NCBI RefSeq assembly: GCF_014692505.1
Contig: NZ_JACNYK010000009.1
Location: forward strand, 1-64,000
Direction: 5' to 3'
Source of the DNA: Sphingobacterium arenae
GTDB taxonomy: Bacteria; Bacteroidota; Bacteroidia; Sphingobacteriales; Sphingobacteriaceae
Length of the DNA stretch: 64,000 bases
The translations under genes were made by a program, and so were the position numbers. The notes below the pieces were generated by a model that saw nothing but the letters and a program-made list of their open reading frames with translations, did no database searches and was not told the origin of the DNA. This document shows positions 15,604-24,953 of the stretch, piece after piece. The number at the start of each line of letters is the position of its first letter. Positions within the stretch are counted from its first letter, which is position 1.

Positions 15604-17142
15604 CTAGTTTGCTGTTAAAGCGACAGCGTTCAATTGTCTTGGAGATCCATCTGGACCTACCGCTATAATATTGTCAAATATTACTCTAGTGCCCGGAACA
15701 ATTCCATTTAGTGCGGTTTTCATACTGGAGCTTAGCGTACCTCCATTGGTAGAAAGTACGATGGCGTCTGCTCGCGGTTTGGCAATGATCATACTGAATT
15801 TAGTGACTTTAAATTTAGCATCAAAGTCGAAGTTATCCAACGATGCAAATACGGCATTTTGTGCTTTAAGTGCTACAGTCGCCATATTTCCTCCTGTTTT
15901 CCCTCCAAACTTAGCAATCGGATCTGGAATTCTTTTTACTCTAAATTCGGTTGTACTCAACGTTTGTGTTTTGCCTGGCGCAACTTCCGCAGACACCGAT
16001 ATACGAGCCGTACCCGGTGCGCTTACCGTCACGTTATATTTCCCACCAGCGCCCGAAATACGCCCTCCTCCACCATTCATACTGACATTTATCTTATTGG
16101 TGGGTGTACCTGGTGCAGAAACAGAAATGGGGTTATTGACGCCTATATACAGTACATTCATTTTATCTGGTGAAACGACAGCCGATGGACGCGCTACCTG
16201 ATAGGTCTGTTCTGGGGTACGGTATTCTTTAACCGTGCCATCGGTTTGCTGTACTTTAATCGTTCCCGTCCACGTAAAAACACCTTCCTGACTAGTAGGA
16301 ACCGAGTATACACCTTTTCCATCCACCACTTGTAACGGATTTCCGTTTACACTAATCGATGGCGCTGACTTGGAGTCGGATGCAGTCAAAAAGACTTCTG
16401 CGGTATAAGGTTGCCCTTGTACAAGATATGAAGTAGGCGCTACGGCTACCGCAGCAAACTTATCCAAGTTCACAACGGCTTGATCCATTTTGCCCAGAAT
16501 AAGCTTCACCACGTCTGATTCTGCGTTCTGCGCATCCACTTGTATCTTGGTCAGTGTGGTCATCGCAGCCGTCAAGGGTGTTCCACTCCCGAAGTTGACT
16601 TCTTCCCATTTCCTTTTGCCGTTAGCAGCCTTCGCTGGGTCTTTTGCTTCCAATGAAAACGAAACGGATTTCCGGTCATCTTCATTCAATAACGACAATA
16701 GTTTTTCCCGAGTAGTATTTATTTTTTCCTTTAGTTCCGTACCTCTTTTACCATTTATCATAAGATGCGGTGCGATATCCGCATTTTCCCGTCGTACCAA
16801 ATCACCTGTATCCTCATCATATCCACCGCCCTGTTTCTCAAATTCCTGTTTCAATTCCATAATGTATTGATCCAATTCATCGACAACGGCGCGCGCCTGT
16901 TTTGCTTGTTCATAGATAGGTTTCGCCCGTTCGGGTTCTTCTTTTAATTTCGTACTCTCAAATGCAGCAAACAACTGTTCTACCGAACTGTCCACATTGG
17001 ATTTCGACGTCTCTAGACTATCATTGATGTTTTTAAAGGCATCTAATATGGAATTTGGTACATTTAATGCGAGTAAGGCGAGCAATACCAAATATAGAAT
17101 ATTGATCATGCGTTGCCTTGGAGTCTCTCTTCCGTAAGCCAT
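15604..17142 (-). CDS. gldM: Type IX secretion/gliding motor protein GldM
   Basis: A 512-residue inner-membrane protein. Its N-terminus, ETPRQRMINILYLVLLALLA, contains the single GldM transmembrane helix. A long periplasmic part follows, with an N-terminal helical domain (about residues 35-220) and then several Ig-like beta domains (AVAVAPTSYLVQGQPYTAEV, VSPDKMNVLYIGVNNPISVS and IPDPIAKFGGKTGG). GldL and GldM form the proton-driven motor of the type IX system and reach across the periplasm to the GldKN ring. It lies 32 bases downstream of gldL on the same strand, the normal L-M order. Confidence 0.93.
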   Translation of the reverse strand: MAYGRETPRQRMINILYLVLLALLALNVPNSILDAFKNINDSLETSKSNVDSSVEQLFAAFESTKLKEEPERAKPIYEQAKQARAVVDELDQYIMELKQEFEKQGGGYDEDTGDLVRRENADIAPHLMINGKRGTELKEKINTTREKLLSLLNEDDRKSVSFSLEAKDPAKAANGKRKWEEVNFGSGTPLTAAMTTLTKIQVDAQNAESDVVKLILGKMDQAVVNLDKFAAVAVAPTSYLVQGQPYTAEVFLTASDSKSAPSISVNGNPLQVVDGKGVYSVPTSQEGVFTWTGTIKVQQTDGTVKEYRTPEQTYQVARPSAVVSPDKMNVLYIGVNNPISVSAPGTPTNKINVSMNGGGGRISGAGGKYNVTVSAPGTARISVSAEVAPGKTQTLSTTEFRVKRIPDPIAKFGGKTGGNMATVALKAQNAVFASLDNFDFDAKFKVTKFSMIIAKPRADAIVLSTNGGTLSSSMKTALNGIVPGTRVIFDNIIAVGPDGSPRQLNAVALTAN

Positions 17143-17174
17143 TCTTTTCCTTTTTTGTTATAAAATGATTTTTC

Positions 17175-17990
17175 CTACACACGTGGCTGATTCATCGCCG
17201 TCAACATACCACCATACACGGTATTCAAGGCTGCTAGATTTTTAGCCAACTTGTTCACTTCTTCTTTAAATACTTTCGAGTCATCTAAAGATTCATTGAA
17301 GTTTTTCATTGTATAACTTAAGCTCTCGTAGAATTGATTCATAGATTGGAGATGGGATGCGGAATCCCTTAACTCCCGTTCGTACATGTCGTTTAAAGAC
17401 TGCAAATTGTTGGTGAGATTTTGTACCTGTTGATGGTAACCGGCAGTATCCGTATTTGTATTGGACATCGCTACAAGATTGGCAGATGCCTTTTCAAAAG
17501 CTACACTGAGGTTATCAAACTTTGAACTCGCATACTTCAATTTTTCCGTAAATTCATTCGCCGCGAACGATACATCTGATATTTGGTTGATCGCTGAAAC
17601 CTTATCACCAAAATCGCGTAATCCTCTTCCCAAATTTTCAATCAGTGCAGGTTCTATCTTTGCATCAGCGAACATTTTATCGAGTTTCTCTGTCGCGGAT
17701 GGTCCTGCCGGTTGTTGACTAAGTGCAACAGAACGTTGCGGCAACTCTCCGGTATAATTCTCATCCAATTCAGGGTATATCCGCTCCCAGGCATGTTCCT
17801 TTGGTGGCGGGTTGAATCCCATCAGGAAAAAAAGGAAGGCTTCCACCGCTAAACCAATACCAATCATATAGTTAGCAAATGCTCCCCCTATATATAGTAT
17901 CTTAAATAGGACGCCAATAATAACGATACTAGCTCCCCATGAGATAGCAACGTGCAACCATCTTGAATTGTCTTTTTTCTTTACACTCAT
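17175..17990 (-). CDS. gldL: Type IX secretion/gliding motor protein GldL
   Basis: A 271-residue protein with two N-terminal transmembrane helices (WLHVAISWGASIVIIGVLFK and YMIGIGLAVEAFLFFLMGF), followed by the cytoplasmic GFNPPPKEHAWERIYPELDE segment and a long helical, coiled-coil-rich C-terminal domain. In GldL a charged residue in the second helix (here E in AVEAFLFF) is thought to carry protons for the motor, and it is present. It is the first gene of a gldL-gldM unit on the minus strand. The next gene upstream, tonB, runs in the same direction 131 bases away. Confidence 0.93.
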   Translation of the reverse strand: MSVKKKDNSRWLHVAISWGASIVIIGVLFKILYIGGAFANYMIGIGLAVEAFLFFLMGFNPPPKEHAWERIYPELDENYTGELPQRSVALSQQPAGPSATEKLDKMFADAKIEPALIENLGRGLRDFGDKVSAINQISDVSFAANEFTEKLKYASSKFDNLSVAFEKASANLVAMSNTNTDTAGYHQQVQNLTNNLQSLNDMYERELRDSASHLQSMNQFYESLSYTMKNFNESLDDSKVFKEEVNKLAKNLAALNTVYGGMLTAMNQPRV

Positions 17991-18121
17991 ATTTTATTAA
18001 TTTTTGTAGCATTGTGATGTCTCACTAAACGATATATGGAAACGATCTCAAAGTACTAGCAATAAAAATACCACAAATCGTAAACGGAAAAAAGTTAAGC
18101 GTAAAGACGCGAACGTTAGTC

Positions 18122-18994
18122 TTACAACGTACTCAATTTGATAGGCAATGTATATTTTACCCGAACATGGCGCCCATTTTGAACGCCAGGCTTCCATTTC
18201 GCTGCTTTTTTTAACACGCGGATTGCCTCATCACCTGTACCAAATCCAATATCCCGCAACACCGTAATGTCCGTTAAGGTGCCATCAGTTTCTACGACAA
18301 AGGAGACAACTACGGCACCCTTAATTCCTTGTTCCAAAGCCCTGTCCGGATAGGCATAGTTTTTTCCTACCCAATTCACAAATGCGGCCATACCGCCCAT
18401 GGGTTCTGGCATCACCTGTACCGACACAAACGGTTCCCCGTTATTTAATGCGCCCCCGTCGGGATCGCCCGTAGCTGTTCCGGTAATATTTCCCAATTCC
18501 TTTGTAGGGCCAAACTCTCCTTTTGCAACAAAGGAGCCGCCGTCGACTTTTTTTAGCGTAAGCCGGGCCGTCATCTTGTCTTTCAAATCATCTTGCGAGG
18601 CAACATCCTCAACCGCTCGATTACGATCAGTTATCACGGGTTCTACAAAACGGATCAGGTCCTGGCCAGGTGGGTCTTGTGCAATCTTTTGGACGGGTTG
18701 TTCTGCAGGAAGGATCACTTCCTCTTCTTTTGGCGGTTCGGGAATGGCCAACCGGTCGAGCGTCACAGGGATACTGTAGTCAATTGTTGGTGCCGAGCTT
18801 GTAGCCGGCATACGGTCGTAGGCATATTTTCCAACGACCAACAAAGCAACAGCAAACACCACAGTAAGTAAAGCTTGATTCGTCGCGGCGGCAGAATGAC
18901 GTCGTAAATCGTACGCTCCGTAGGCTTGGTTGCGAGCAGAAAAAACGACATCCAGCCATTCTTTCGCGTAAATATCTAGTTTGTTGTTCCACAT
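18122..18994 (-). CDS. tonB: Energy transducer TonB
   Basis: A 290-residue protein with a cytoplasmic N-terminus (DVVFSARNQAYGAYDLRRHS, common in Bacteroidota TonB), one transmembrane helix near residues 40-60 (ALLTVVFAVALLVVGKYAY), a Pro/Glu-rich periplasmic spacer (PEPPKEEEVILPAEQP), and a C-terminal TonB domain with YPDRALEQGIKGAVVVSFVV and KKAAKWKPGVQNGRHV. TonB passes proton-motive force from ExbB/ExbD to outer-membrane receptors such as the SusC proteins encoded further along. No exbB or exbD is adjacent. It lies upstream of gldL in the same direction, so it could share a transcript with the type IX motor genes. Confidence 0.9.
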   Translation of the reverse strand: MWNNKLDIYAKEWLDVVFSARNQAYGAYDLRRHSAAATNQALLTVVFAVALLVVGKYAYDRMPATSSAPTIDYSIPVTLDRLAIPEPPKEEEVILPAEQPVQKIAQDPPGQDLIRFVEPVITDRNRAVEDVASQDDLKDKMTARLTLKKVDGGSFVAKGEFGPTKELGNITGTATGDPDGGALNNGEPFVSVQVMPEPMGGMAAFVNWVGKNYAYPDRALEQGIKGAVVVSFVVETDGTLTDITVLRDIGFGTGDEAIRVLKKAAKWKPGVQNGRHVRVKYTLPIKLSTL

Positions 18995-19074
18995 AACGAA
19001 AAGTGTTGAGGTTTACATCTTTTCTTTCAGGATGACAACAAGGTGAAAATTCCATAATTAATTTTCGTGTACGG

Positions 19075-20076
19075 TTACATGTGCATCCGTGCTAAAGGAG
19101 CAATGTCTTGATCGACAAATTCTTGTCGCAAATATTTATGGTAACCCGCGATGGCGATCATAGCGGCATTATCTGTACAGTATTCAAATTTGGGAATGAA
19201 TACATTCCAGTGGTATTGCTTACCCATTTCCAGCAGCGCTCTACGTAACCCCGAGTTCGCAGACACCCCTCCCGCAATGGCCATATCCCGCACACCAGTT
19301 TGTTCTGCCGCTCTCTTCAGCTTATTCAATAAGATAGACACAATCCGCTGCTGTACCGAAGCACATACATCCGCTATATTTTCCATTAAAAAATTAGGAT
19401 TTTTCTTTTCTTCGGCCTGCACCATATATAAAATAGCGGTTTTAAGACCGGAAAAACTAAAATTCAATTCCGGAATCTGTGGTTCGGGCAATTTATAGGC
19501 ATTCGGATTTCCTGTCTGCGCGTATTTATCGATTAATGGCCCTCCAGGATAAGGTAAGTTCAGTATTTTGGCGGTTTTGTCAAAAGCTTCTCCCGCGGCG
19601 TCATCGAGTGTTTGTCCAAGCACCTCCATCTCAAAATAGTCTTTTACCAACACAATCTGTGTATGGCCGCCCGATACGGTCAGGCAGAGAAAAGGAAAGT
19701 TGGGTTTCGGCTCCTCAATAAAATGGGCGAGGATATGTGCTTGCATGTGGTTGACCTCAATCAGCGGAATTTGGCGGGCCAATGCAAACGACTTCGCAAA
19801 AGACGTACCGACCAAAAGCGAGCCTAAAAGTCCGGGACCTCGCGTAAAAGCCACCGCATCAACATCATTTTTGTGTATTTTTGCCTGTTGAATGGCTTCA
19901 TCCACCGTTGGGATGATATGTAGCTGGTGTGCCCGGGATGCTAATTCGGGTACGACACCTCCATATTTTGCATGAATTGCTTGACCAGCAATAATATTTG
20001 ATTTAATTTCACCGTCTATACATATAGAGGCCGAAGTTTCATCACAAGAAGACTCGATACCGAGGATAACAGCCAT
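19075..20076 (-). CDS. tsaD: tRNA N6-adenosine threonylcarbamoyltransferase TsaD
   Basis: A 333-residue ASKHA-fold enzyme, the usual length. It starts AVILGIESSCDETSASI, has the metal-binding pair in VNHMQAHILAHF (two His four residues apart, near 110-114), the nucleotide loop LTVSGGHTQIVLV, and C-terminal AIAGGVSANSGLRRALLEM and YCTDNAAMIAIAGYHK. TsaD, with TsaB and TsaE, transfers the threonylcarbamoyl group to A37 of ANN-decoding tRNAs. The start is preceded by a good -7 element at 20099-20106. It is divergent from tamB, and the two promoter regions must overlap. Confidence 0.95.
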   Translation of the reverse strand: MAVILGIESSCDETSASICIDGEIKSNIIAGQAIHAKYGGVVPELASRAHQLHIIPTVDEAIQQAKIHKNDVDAVAFTRGPGLLGSLLVGTSFAKSFALARQIPLIEVNHMQAHILAHFIEEPKPNFPFLCLTVSGGHTQIVLVKDYFEMEVLGQTLDDAAGEAFDKTAKILNLPYPGGPLIDKYAQTGNPNAYKLPEPQIPELNFSFSGLKTAILYMVQAEEKKNPNFLMENIADVCASVQQRIVSILLNKLKRAAEQTGVRDMAIAGGVSANSGLRRALLEMGKQYHWNVFIPKFEYCTDNAAMIAIAGYHKYLRQEFVDQDIAPLARMHM

Positions 20077-20098
20077 TGTACAATGTTTAAATAGAATA

Positions 20099-20106
20099 CA
20101 AAAATA
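20099..20106 (-). promoter_or_regulatory. Bacteroidota -7 promoter element for tsaD
   Basis: On the minus strand this reads TATTTTTG (TAnnTTTG), 22 bases before the tsaD ATG. It lies inside the likely true 5' end of the divergent tamB frame. Confidence 0.55.
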
Positions 20107-20153
20107 TCAAAAAAATACTTAAAATAACGTTCATTACCCTCTTTAGCATAGTC

Positions 20154-23100
20154 TTGCTAACGGTATTGGCTGTTTTCCTATTACGCTACCCAACAATACA
20201 AACTTATGTAACAAAAAAGGTTGCGAACTACCTGAGTGAAGAGCTCCAAACCGATATCTCTTTAGAAAAAGTATATTTTCATCCCTTTCAGTCGCTGGAA
20301 TTACATAATTTTTTCATCAATGACCGAGACGGCAACACGCTACTATCCGCGAAAAGTGTCATCGCCCACATTTCTCTAGTAAAGATCTGGAATAAGCAAA
20401 TCGGTATCCAACAACTCACATTGGATAGTGCTTTTATTAACTATGAAATATATAAAGACAGCACCAATGCGAGCTTTCTGATTGATTATTTCTCGCCGAA
20501 AGAGAACGAACAAACACCGAACAAAACTAAAATACAATGGGATTTGCAACGCATCACCTTGCATCGTAATCGTTTCAAGCTGACTGACCATCGCTTTAAT
20601 CACCATAATCGCGGCGTCGATTTCAGTGACTTGGATTTAACCGATATTTCGGGGGATTTTAAAGCATTCCATTATAACGATACCACGATACGAGCGGATG
20701 TCCATCAACTAACCTTCAGAGATAAAAGCGGATTGTATCTTCAGGAATTCAGCGCGCGGTCCTTTGTGTCGCGCACAAAGATGGAGTTTACCAATCTCGT
20801 GCTGCACACCAATCGCTCCAGGGTAGGTGATTACCTTGCTTTTTATTATGATGGTTTTGCCGATTTCACGGATTTCATTCGAAAAGTCAAAATTGATGGA
20901 ACGCTTAAGAACGCTTTTGTAGACTCACGCGATATTGAGTTTTTTGCACCGACCATGGTGGACGTTCGATTCACTACAGACGTTATTCAAGCATCGGTAT
21001 CCGGAACGGTCGAGCATTTAAGGGCGCGTGATGTATATCTGCAAACGGGAATGCACACCAGTCTGCAAGGCGATTTTATGATCGATGGTCTTCCGGATAT
21101 TGAGCAAACGAAATTTCGTTTTGCACTGACGAATTTACAAACCTCTGCAAAAGATGTCGAAGAACTGGTACCGGCATTATCCAATCAATCTTCCTTTTCA
21201 CTCCCCGACCAACTCCATCTGTTGGAAACAGTGGGGTACCAAGGCACACTTAACGGATACTATTACCTTTTTGATGTAGATGGCACCGCTACTACGGCAC
21301 TAGGTTCGCTTTCTACCAAAAGCACCGTTACCATAAAACCTACGTTGCAATACACCGGCAACACAAAAGCCGATTCCTTTGACTTGGGAAAATTCGTAGG
21401 TTCTAAAGAAATTGGCACAACAGGTTTTGACCTTCGATTTGACGGAAAAGGAACGGATGCAAAATCATTGCATCTAGCCACCAAGGGTCATCTATCCAAT
21501 CTTTTATTCAAAAGCTATGCTTACCGACAGGTGAAGTTTGAAGGAGAAATTGTAGATGAGATCTTATTTGCGAATGGTGAGATTGATGACCCGCATGCTA
21601 TTTTAGCATTTAACGGTGAACTTAACTGGCAGGACGTAAACCCGGTATACGAATTTAATTCTACAATAGAACATCTCAACTTAAAAAAACTGCACCTTTA
21701 TCTCAAAGATAGTATCGTCGTCAGCCAATCCAATATCCAAGCACAATTACACGGCAACTCATTAAACTCTTTAAACGGCCATATTGCTTCCGACCACCTC
21801 CAGTTCAGCACGACAAGAGGCGATTTTGTTATAAACTATCTTGATTTTGAATCGGAAGGAGACGAACAATCCAAACAGTTAACGCTTAAATCCGATGTCG
21901 TTGACGGCGTAATGTCGGGACAAATAGATTTATCCACTATAGGCGCGTATTTTCGATCGCTTGCCATGCGTTATGCCCCTGCAATCAACCTCGAAAACCA
22001 CCCCTACAATCCACAGAATTTTGATTTGCATATAGACGTCAAATCCTTTGCGCCTATATCTGCTTTATTCGACCCCAGTTTAGCACTAGAAGACGGTGCG
22101 CAACTAACGGCCAAATTCTCATCTGATAATTACACGGCAAATTTTAAGGCTTTTAGTCCAATAGTGTCCTATAAAGGCATGAAAATAAAAAATCTTGCAC
22201 TCACAGAAAAGGCGGATAACCAAGCATTTTCGTTAGATGCAACAGCTGATCGCTTTAGTTTTTCGGACTCTGCTTATGTTGATCATATTGTCATCAACAA
22301 TATATTGGCGAACGACAGTTTGAACTTCCATATTTCGCTGTCCGAAACAGATCGTCCGAACTATCTAAAATTAAACGGAAACATCCATTTTGCCCATAAT
22401 CTACCCGCTAATATTCGGTTTGACCAATCGGAAATTGTTTTGAACAACGAATCCTGGAAAATAAACCAAGACGCAGATCTACGTGTTTCTAAAGGTAAAT
22501 TTTACCTAAACAACCTCCTCGTTTCCAGAGATCGTCAAGAAGTCAGCCTAAATGGTATCTTATCCAACGAAGACGATAAACTGGATGTTGCCTTTAAAGA
22601 CTTCAGCTTAGCCTCGCTATCGGGAATTACGCGACCGTTAGGCATTGATTTAATTGGCCATCTCAGTGGAGAGATGCAAATCCATTCGGTTTTTGGTTCG
22701 CCCATGCTGTCCGCCAATATATCCACTACGCCAATTATATACAACGATCTTCCCATTGGCAGTCTAGATGTGAATGCCGGTTTTGACCCACAAACCGGGC
22801 TAATACAACTCCAATCCAAATTATTGGATGTAGATGGTGATGGCTTTGTGCTTAAGGGCTCATACGACGTTAATTCCGAAAATGAAGCACTTCATCTAAC
22901 AGGAACGGTCAACGATATAGATCTCGGTGTCGTACAACCTTTCCTCCGCACCCTTGTTTCTAATTTATACGGCACGATGAGCGGTGAGGTGACCATAAAC
23001 GGCACGATCAGGCAACCAAGAATTAACGGTATTACGCATATCAAGGACGCTTCTTTTTTAGTTAACTATCTACAAACGAAATACAATATTTCCAATCAGC

Positions 23101-24479
23101 ATGCTATCATCCAACAGAATACGATCTTTTTGGATGACTTGCTGGTAAATGACGTTCGGAATGCGAAAGCGAGAGCAAACGGAGAAATCAACCTCAATAC
23201 GCTCAGTGACCCGACCCTAGCTATTCATGTGACGGCAGAAGATTTTCAAATTTTAAACACTGTCCGAAAAGATAATGAGTTGTTTTTTGGTACAGCCTAC
23301 GCATCGGGTACGTTCCGGTTTAACGGCCCCACCAGTGCTATGGTGATGGATATCGATGTACGCCCAAATCCGAATACGGTTATCACGCTTCCTTTTAATA
23401 CTTCGCTGAAAGTAAGTGACAATGACTTTATCTATTTTGTTGACCCGGATTCTACTGTACAGAAAACACCCGTCGCCAAACGGCTTTTCCAAGGTTTAAC
23501 CATGAATATGGATATCACGGTGACACCAGACGCTGAAGTGAATCTAGAAAACAATATTGGCTCTCTCACAGGTATTGGTACAGGTGATATTTCGTTGCGT
23601 ATTTCAAATTTGGGCGATTTCGAGATGTTCGGAGATTATCACGTTATTTCGGGGAAATTCCATTTTACGGCACAAGATTTCTTTAACAAGTTTTTTGATC
23701 TGAAAGAAGGTGGAACTATCCGGTGGGCGGGTAATCCCACCGACGCGACGGTTAACCTGAGTGCGACCTATCAGCAACGGACATCGATTGCCCCCTTGTA
23801 TAATGCAGCTGGACGAGCGGAAAACAACGACCGTATCCTAGCGCAGGCCGATATGATATTGAAGGGGACTTTATCCCAGCCTGACGTTTCGTTCGACCTT
23901 AATTTCCCCCAGACGCCTTATGTAAAGGATGAACTCCAGGGTTATTTAAGCGACGTCAACAATGTCAACCAACAAGCCATTAGCCTTATCGTAAGACGGA
24001 GCTTCACTCCCGCCTCCACACAGGAATTTGGTAGAGAAGTGAACAATACACTGCTATCTGCAGGAACGGAAATTGCTTTTAATCAGCTGAACAGCATCAT
24101 CTCCCAATCCCTTAATATGAATTTTCTGGATCTCAATATACGTTCTTTCAATGATGCTTCCGCTTCTTTACGGTTTTTTGATGACCGCTTGGTATTTACC
24201 GGCGGGGTTACGGACCGAAGTCAAAACCAGCTGAACGACCTCATGCTTTTCTCAGATCAAATAGCCACCGATGCAGAGGTAACGTTTCGTCTACGCCAAG
24301 ACGGAAATCTCGTATTAAGGGCATACAACAGGCTCAATACCCGGAATTTCTTGTTCACGCCTTATAGCGACTATATCAGTGCCGTAGGCGTCGTTTATCG
24401 ACAGGAATTCAATTCTTTATCCGAATTTTGGAGAAAGTTATGGATCTGGAATGAACGTAAAAAACGGGAAGAAGAATAG
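20154..24479 (+). CDS. tamB: TamB-like translocation/assembly module protein (DUF490)
   Basis: About 1441 residues or more. The long middle is repetitive beta-strand sequence typical of the TamB bridge, and the C-terminal DUF490/TamB domain is clear (about residues 1000-1441: NLENNIGSLTGIGTGDISLR, ISGKFHFTAQDFFNKFF, IRWAGNPTDATVNLSATY). TamB spans the periplasm and aids outer-membrane protein assembly and phospholipid transport. Start is uncertain. The first ordinary start codon is TTG at 20154, which cuts the N-terminal membrane helix in half. The frame stays open upstream to 20091 and encodes KKILKITFITLFSIVLLTVL, a better signal anchor, but that stretch has no ATG, GTG or TTG. The true start may be ATC at 20106 or ATA at 20091. 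Confidence 0.85.
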   Translation: MLTVLAVFLLRYPTIQTYVTKKVANYLSEELQTDISLEKVYFHPFQSLELHNFFINDRDGNTLLSAKSVIAHISLVKIWNKQIGIQQLTLDSAFINYEIYKDSTNASFLIDYFSPKENEQTPNKTKIQWDLQRITLHRNRFKLTDHRFNHHNRGVDFSDLDLTDISGDFKAFHYNDTTIRADVHQLTFRDKSGLYLQEFSARSFVSRTKMEFTNLVLHTNRSRVGDYLAFYYDGFADFTDFIRKVKIDGTLKNAFVDSRDIEFFAPTMVDVRFTTDVIQASVSGTVEHLRARDVYLQTGMHTSLQGDFMIDGLPDIEQTKFRFALTNLQTSAKDVEELVPALSNQSSFSLPDQLHLLETVGYQGTLNGYYYLFDVDGTATTALGSLSTKSTVTIKPTLQYTGNTKADSFDLGKFVGSKEIGTTGFDLRFDGKGTDAKSLHLATKGHLSNLLFKSYAYRQVKFEGEIVDEILFANGEIDDPHAILAFNGELNWQDVNPVYEFNSTIEHLNLKKLHLYLKDSIVVSQSNIQAQLHGNSLNSLNGHIASDHLQFSTTRGDFVINYLDFESEGDEQSKQLTLKSDVVDGVMSGQIDLSTIGAYFRSLAMRYAPAINLENHPYNPQNFDLHIDVKSFAPISALFDPSLALEDGAQLTAKFSSDNYTANFKAFSPIVSYKGMKIKNLALTEKADNQAFSLDATADRFSFSDSAYVDHIVINNILANDSLNFHISLSETDRPNYLKLNGNIHFAHNLPANIRFDQSEIVLNNESWKINQDADLRVSKGKFYLNNLLVSRDRQEVSLNGILSNEDDKLDVAFKDFSLASLSGITRPLGIDLIGHLSGEMQIHSVFGSPMLSANISTTPIIYNDLPIGSLDVNAGFDPQTGLIQLQSKLLDVDGDGFVLKGSYDVNSENEALHLTGTVNDIDLGVVQPFLRTLVSNLYGTMSGEVTINGTIRQPRINGITHIKDASFLVNYLQTKYNISNQHAIIQQNTIFLDDLLVNDVRNAKARANGEINLNTLSDPTLAIHVTAEDFQILNTVRKDNELFFGTAYASGTFRFNGPTSAMVMDIDVRPNPNTVITLPFNTSLKVSDNDFIYFVDPDSTVQKTPVAKRLFQGLTMNMDITVTPDAEVNLENNIGSLTGIGTGDISLRISNLGDFEMFGDYHVISGKFHFTAQDFFNKFFDLKEGGTIRWAGNPTDATVNLSATYQQRTSIAPLYNAAGRAENNDRILAQADMILKGTLSQPDVSFDLNFPQTPYVKDELQGYLSDVNNVNQQAISLIVRRSFTPASTQEFGREVNNTLLSAGTEIAFNQLNSIISQSLNMNFLDLNIRSFNDASASLRFFDDRLVFTGGVTDRSQNQLNDLMLFSDQIATDAEVTFRLRQDGNLVLRAYNRLNTRNFLFTPYSDYISAVGVVYRQEFNSLSEFWRKLWIWNERKKREEE

Positions 24480-24482
24480 TTG

Positions 24483-24770
24483 CTATAATAACATTTTCAC
24501 TAGCTGCTCCCACTCGTCCTTTAAGTCGCCTTTATATTCTGGCTGCTGAGCACGGTTATACCAGTAACGTGCGTTCCACAAATCCCCCTCCACACGATGC
24601 AGATAAGCATGTACATGTGCTGAGGTACGATCTTCCAGATGGTCGATCAAGTTGTGCGCGGTTTGCCAATCCCCTTTGGCATCATACCAAAGTGCTTGCA
24701 AATGGACATCTAATTTATCGGGAATAGTATCTGCATGTTCGATTGAAAAAATAAATTCGTCGTAGGTCAT
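24483..24770 (-). CDS. Small conserved protein with TPR-like helices, function unknown
   Basis: A 95-residue soluble protein with helical segments VHLQALWYDAKGDWQTAHNL and AHVHAYLHRVEGDLWNARYW. Both resemble the A/B helices of tetratricopeptide repeats. I recognise the HAYLHRxEGDxxNAxYWYxRA signature as one shared by small hypothetical proteins in many bacteria, but no function is known to me. It lies between convergent tamB (3-base gap) and divergent susC. No signal peptide is seen, so it should be cytoplasmic. Confidence 0.75.
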   Translation of the reverse strand: MTYDEFIFSIEHADTIPDKLDVHLQALWYDAKGDWQTAHNLIDHLEDRTSAHVHAYLHRVEGDLWNARYWYNRAQQPEYKGDLKDEWEQLVKMLL

Positions 24771-24953
24771 AGTTGTTTTACTTATTCCAACAAATTACAT
24801 CTTTTTTTTAAAATAAATACTATTTCTTTCCAAGAATACGTTACTGTTAGGAATTGTAACAAAATCATTATAAACGAAAAACTATTAAAACTAGTTGTTT
24901 GTTACACTAGATAAAAAAATAAATAAAATGATTGCACGTAATCAGTACGCACT

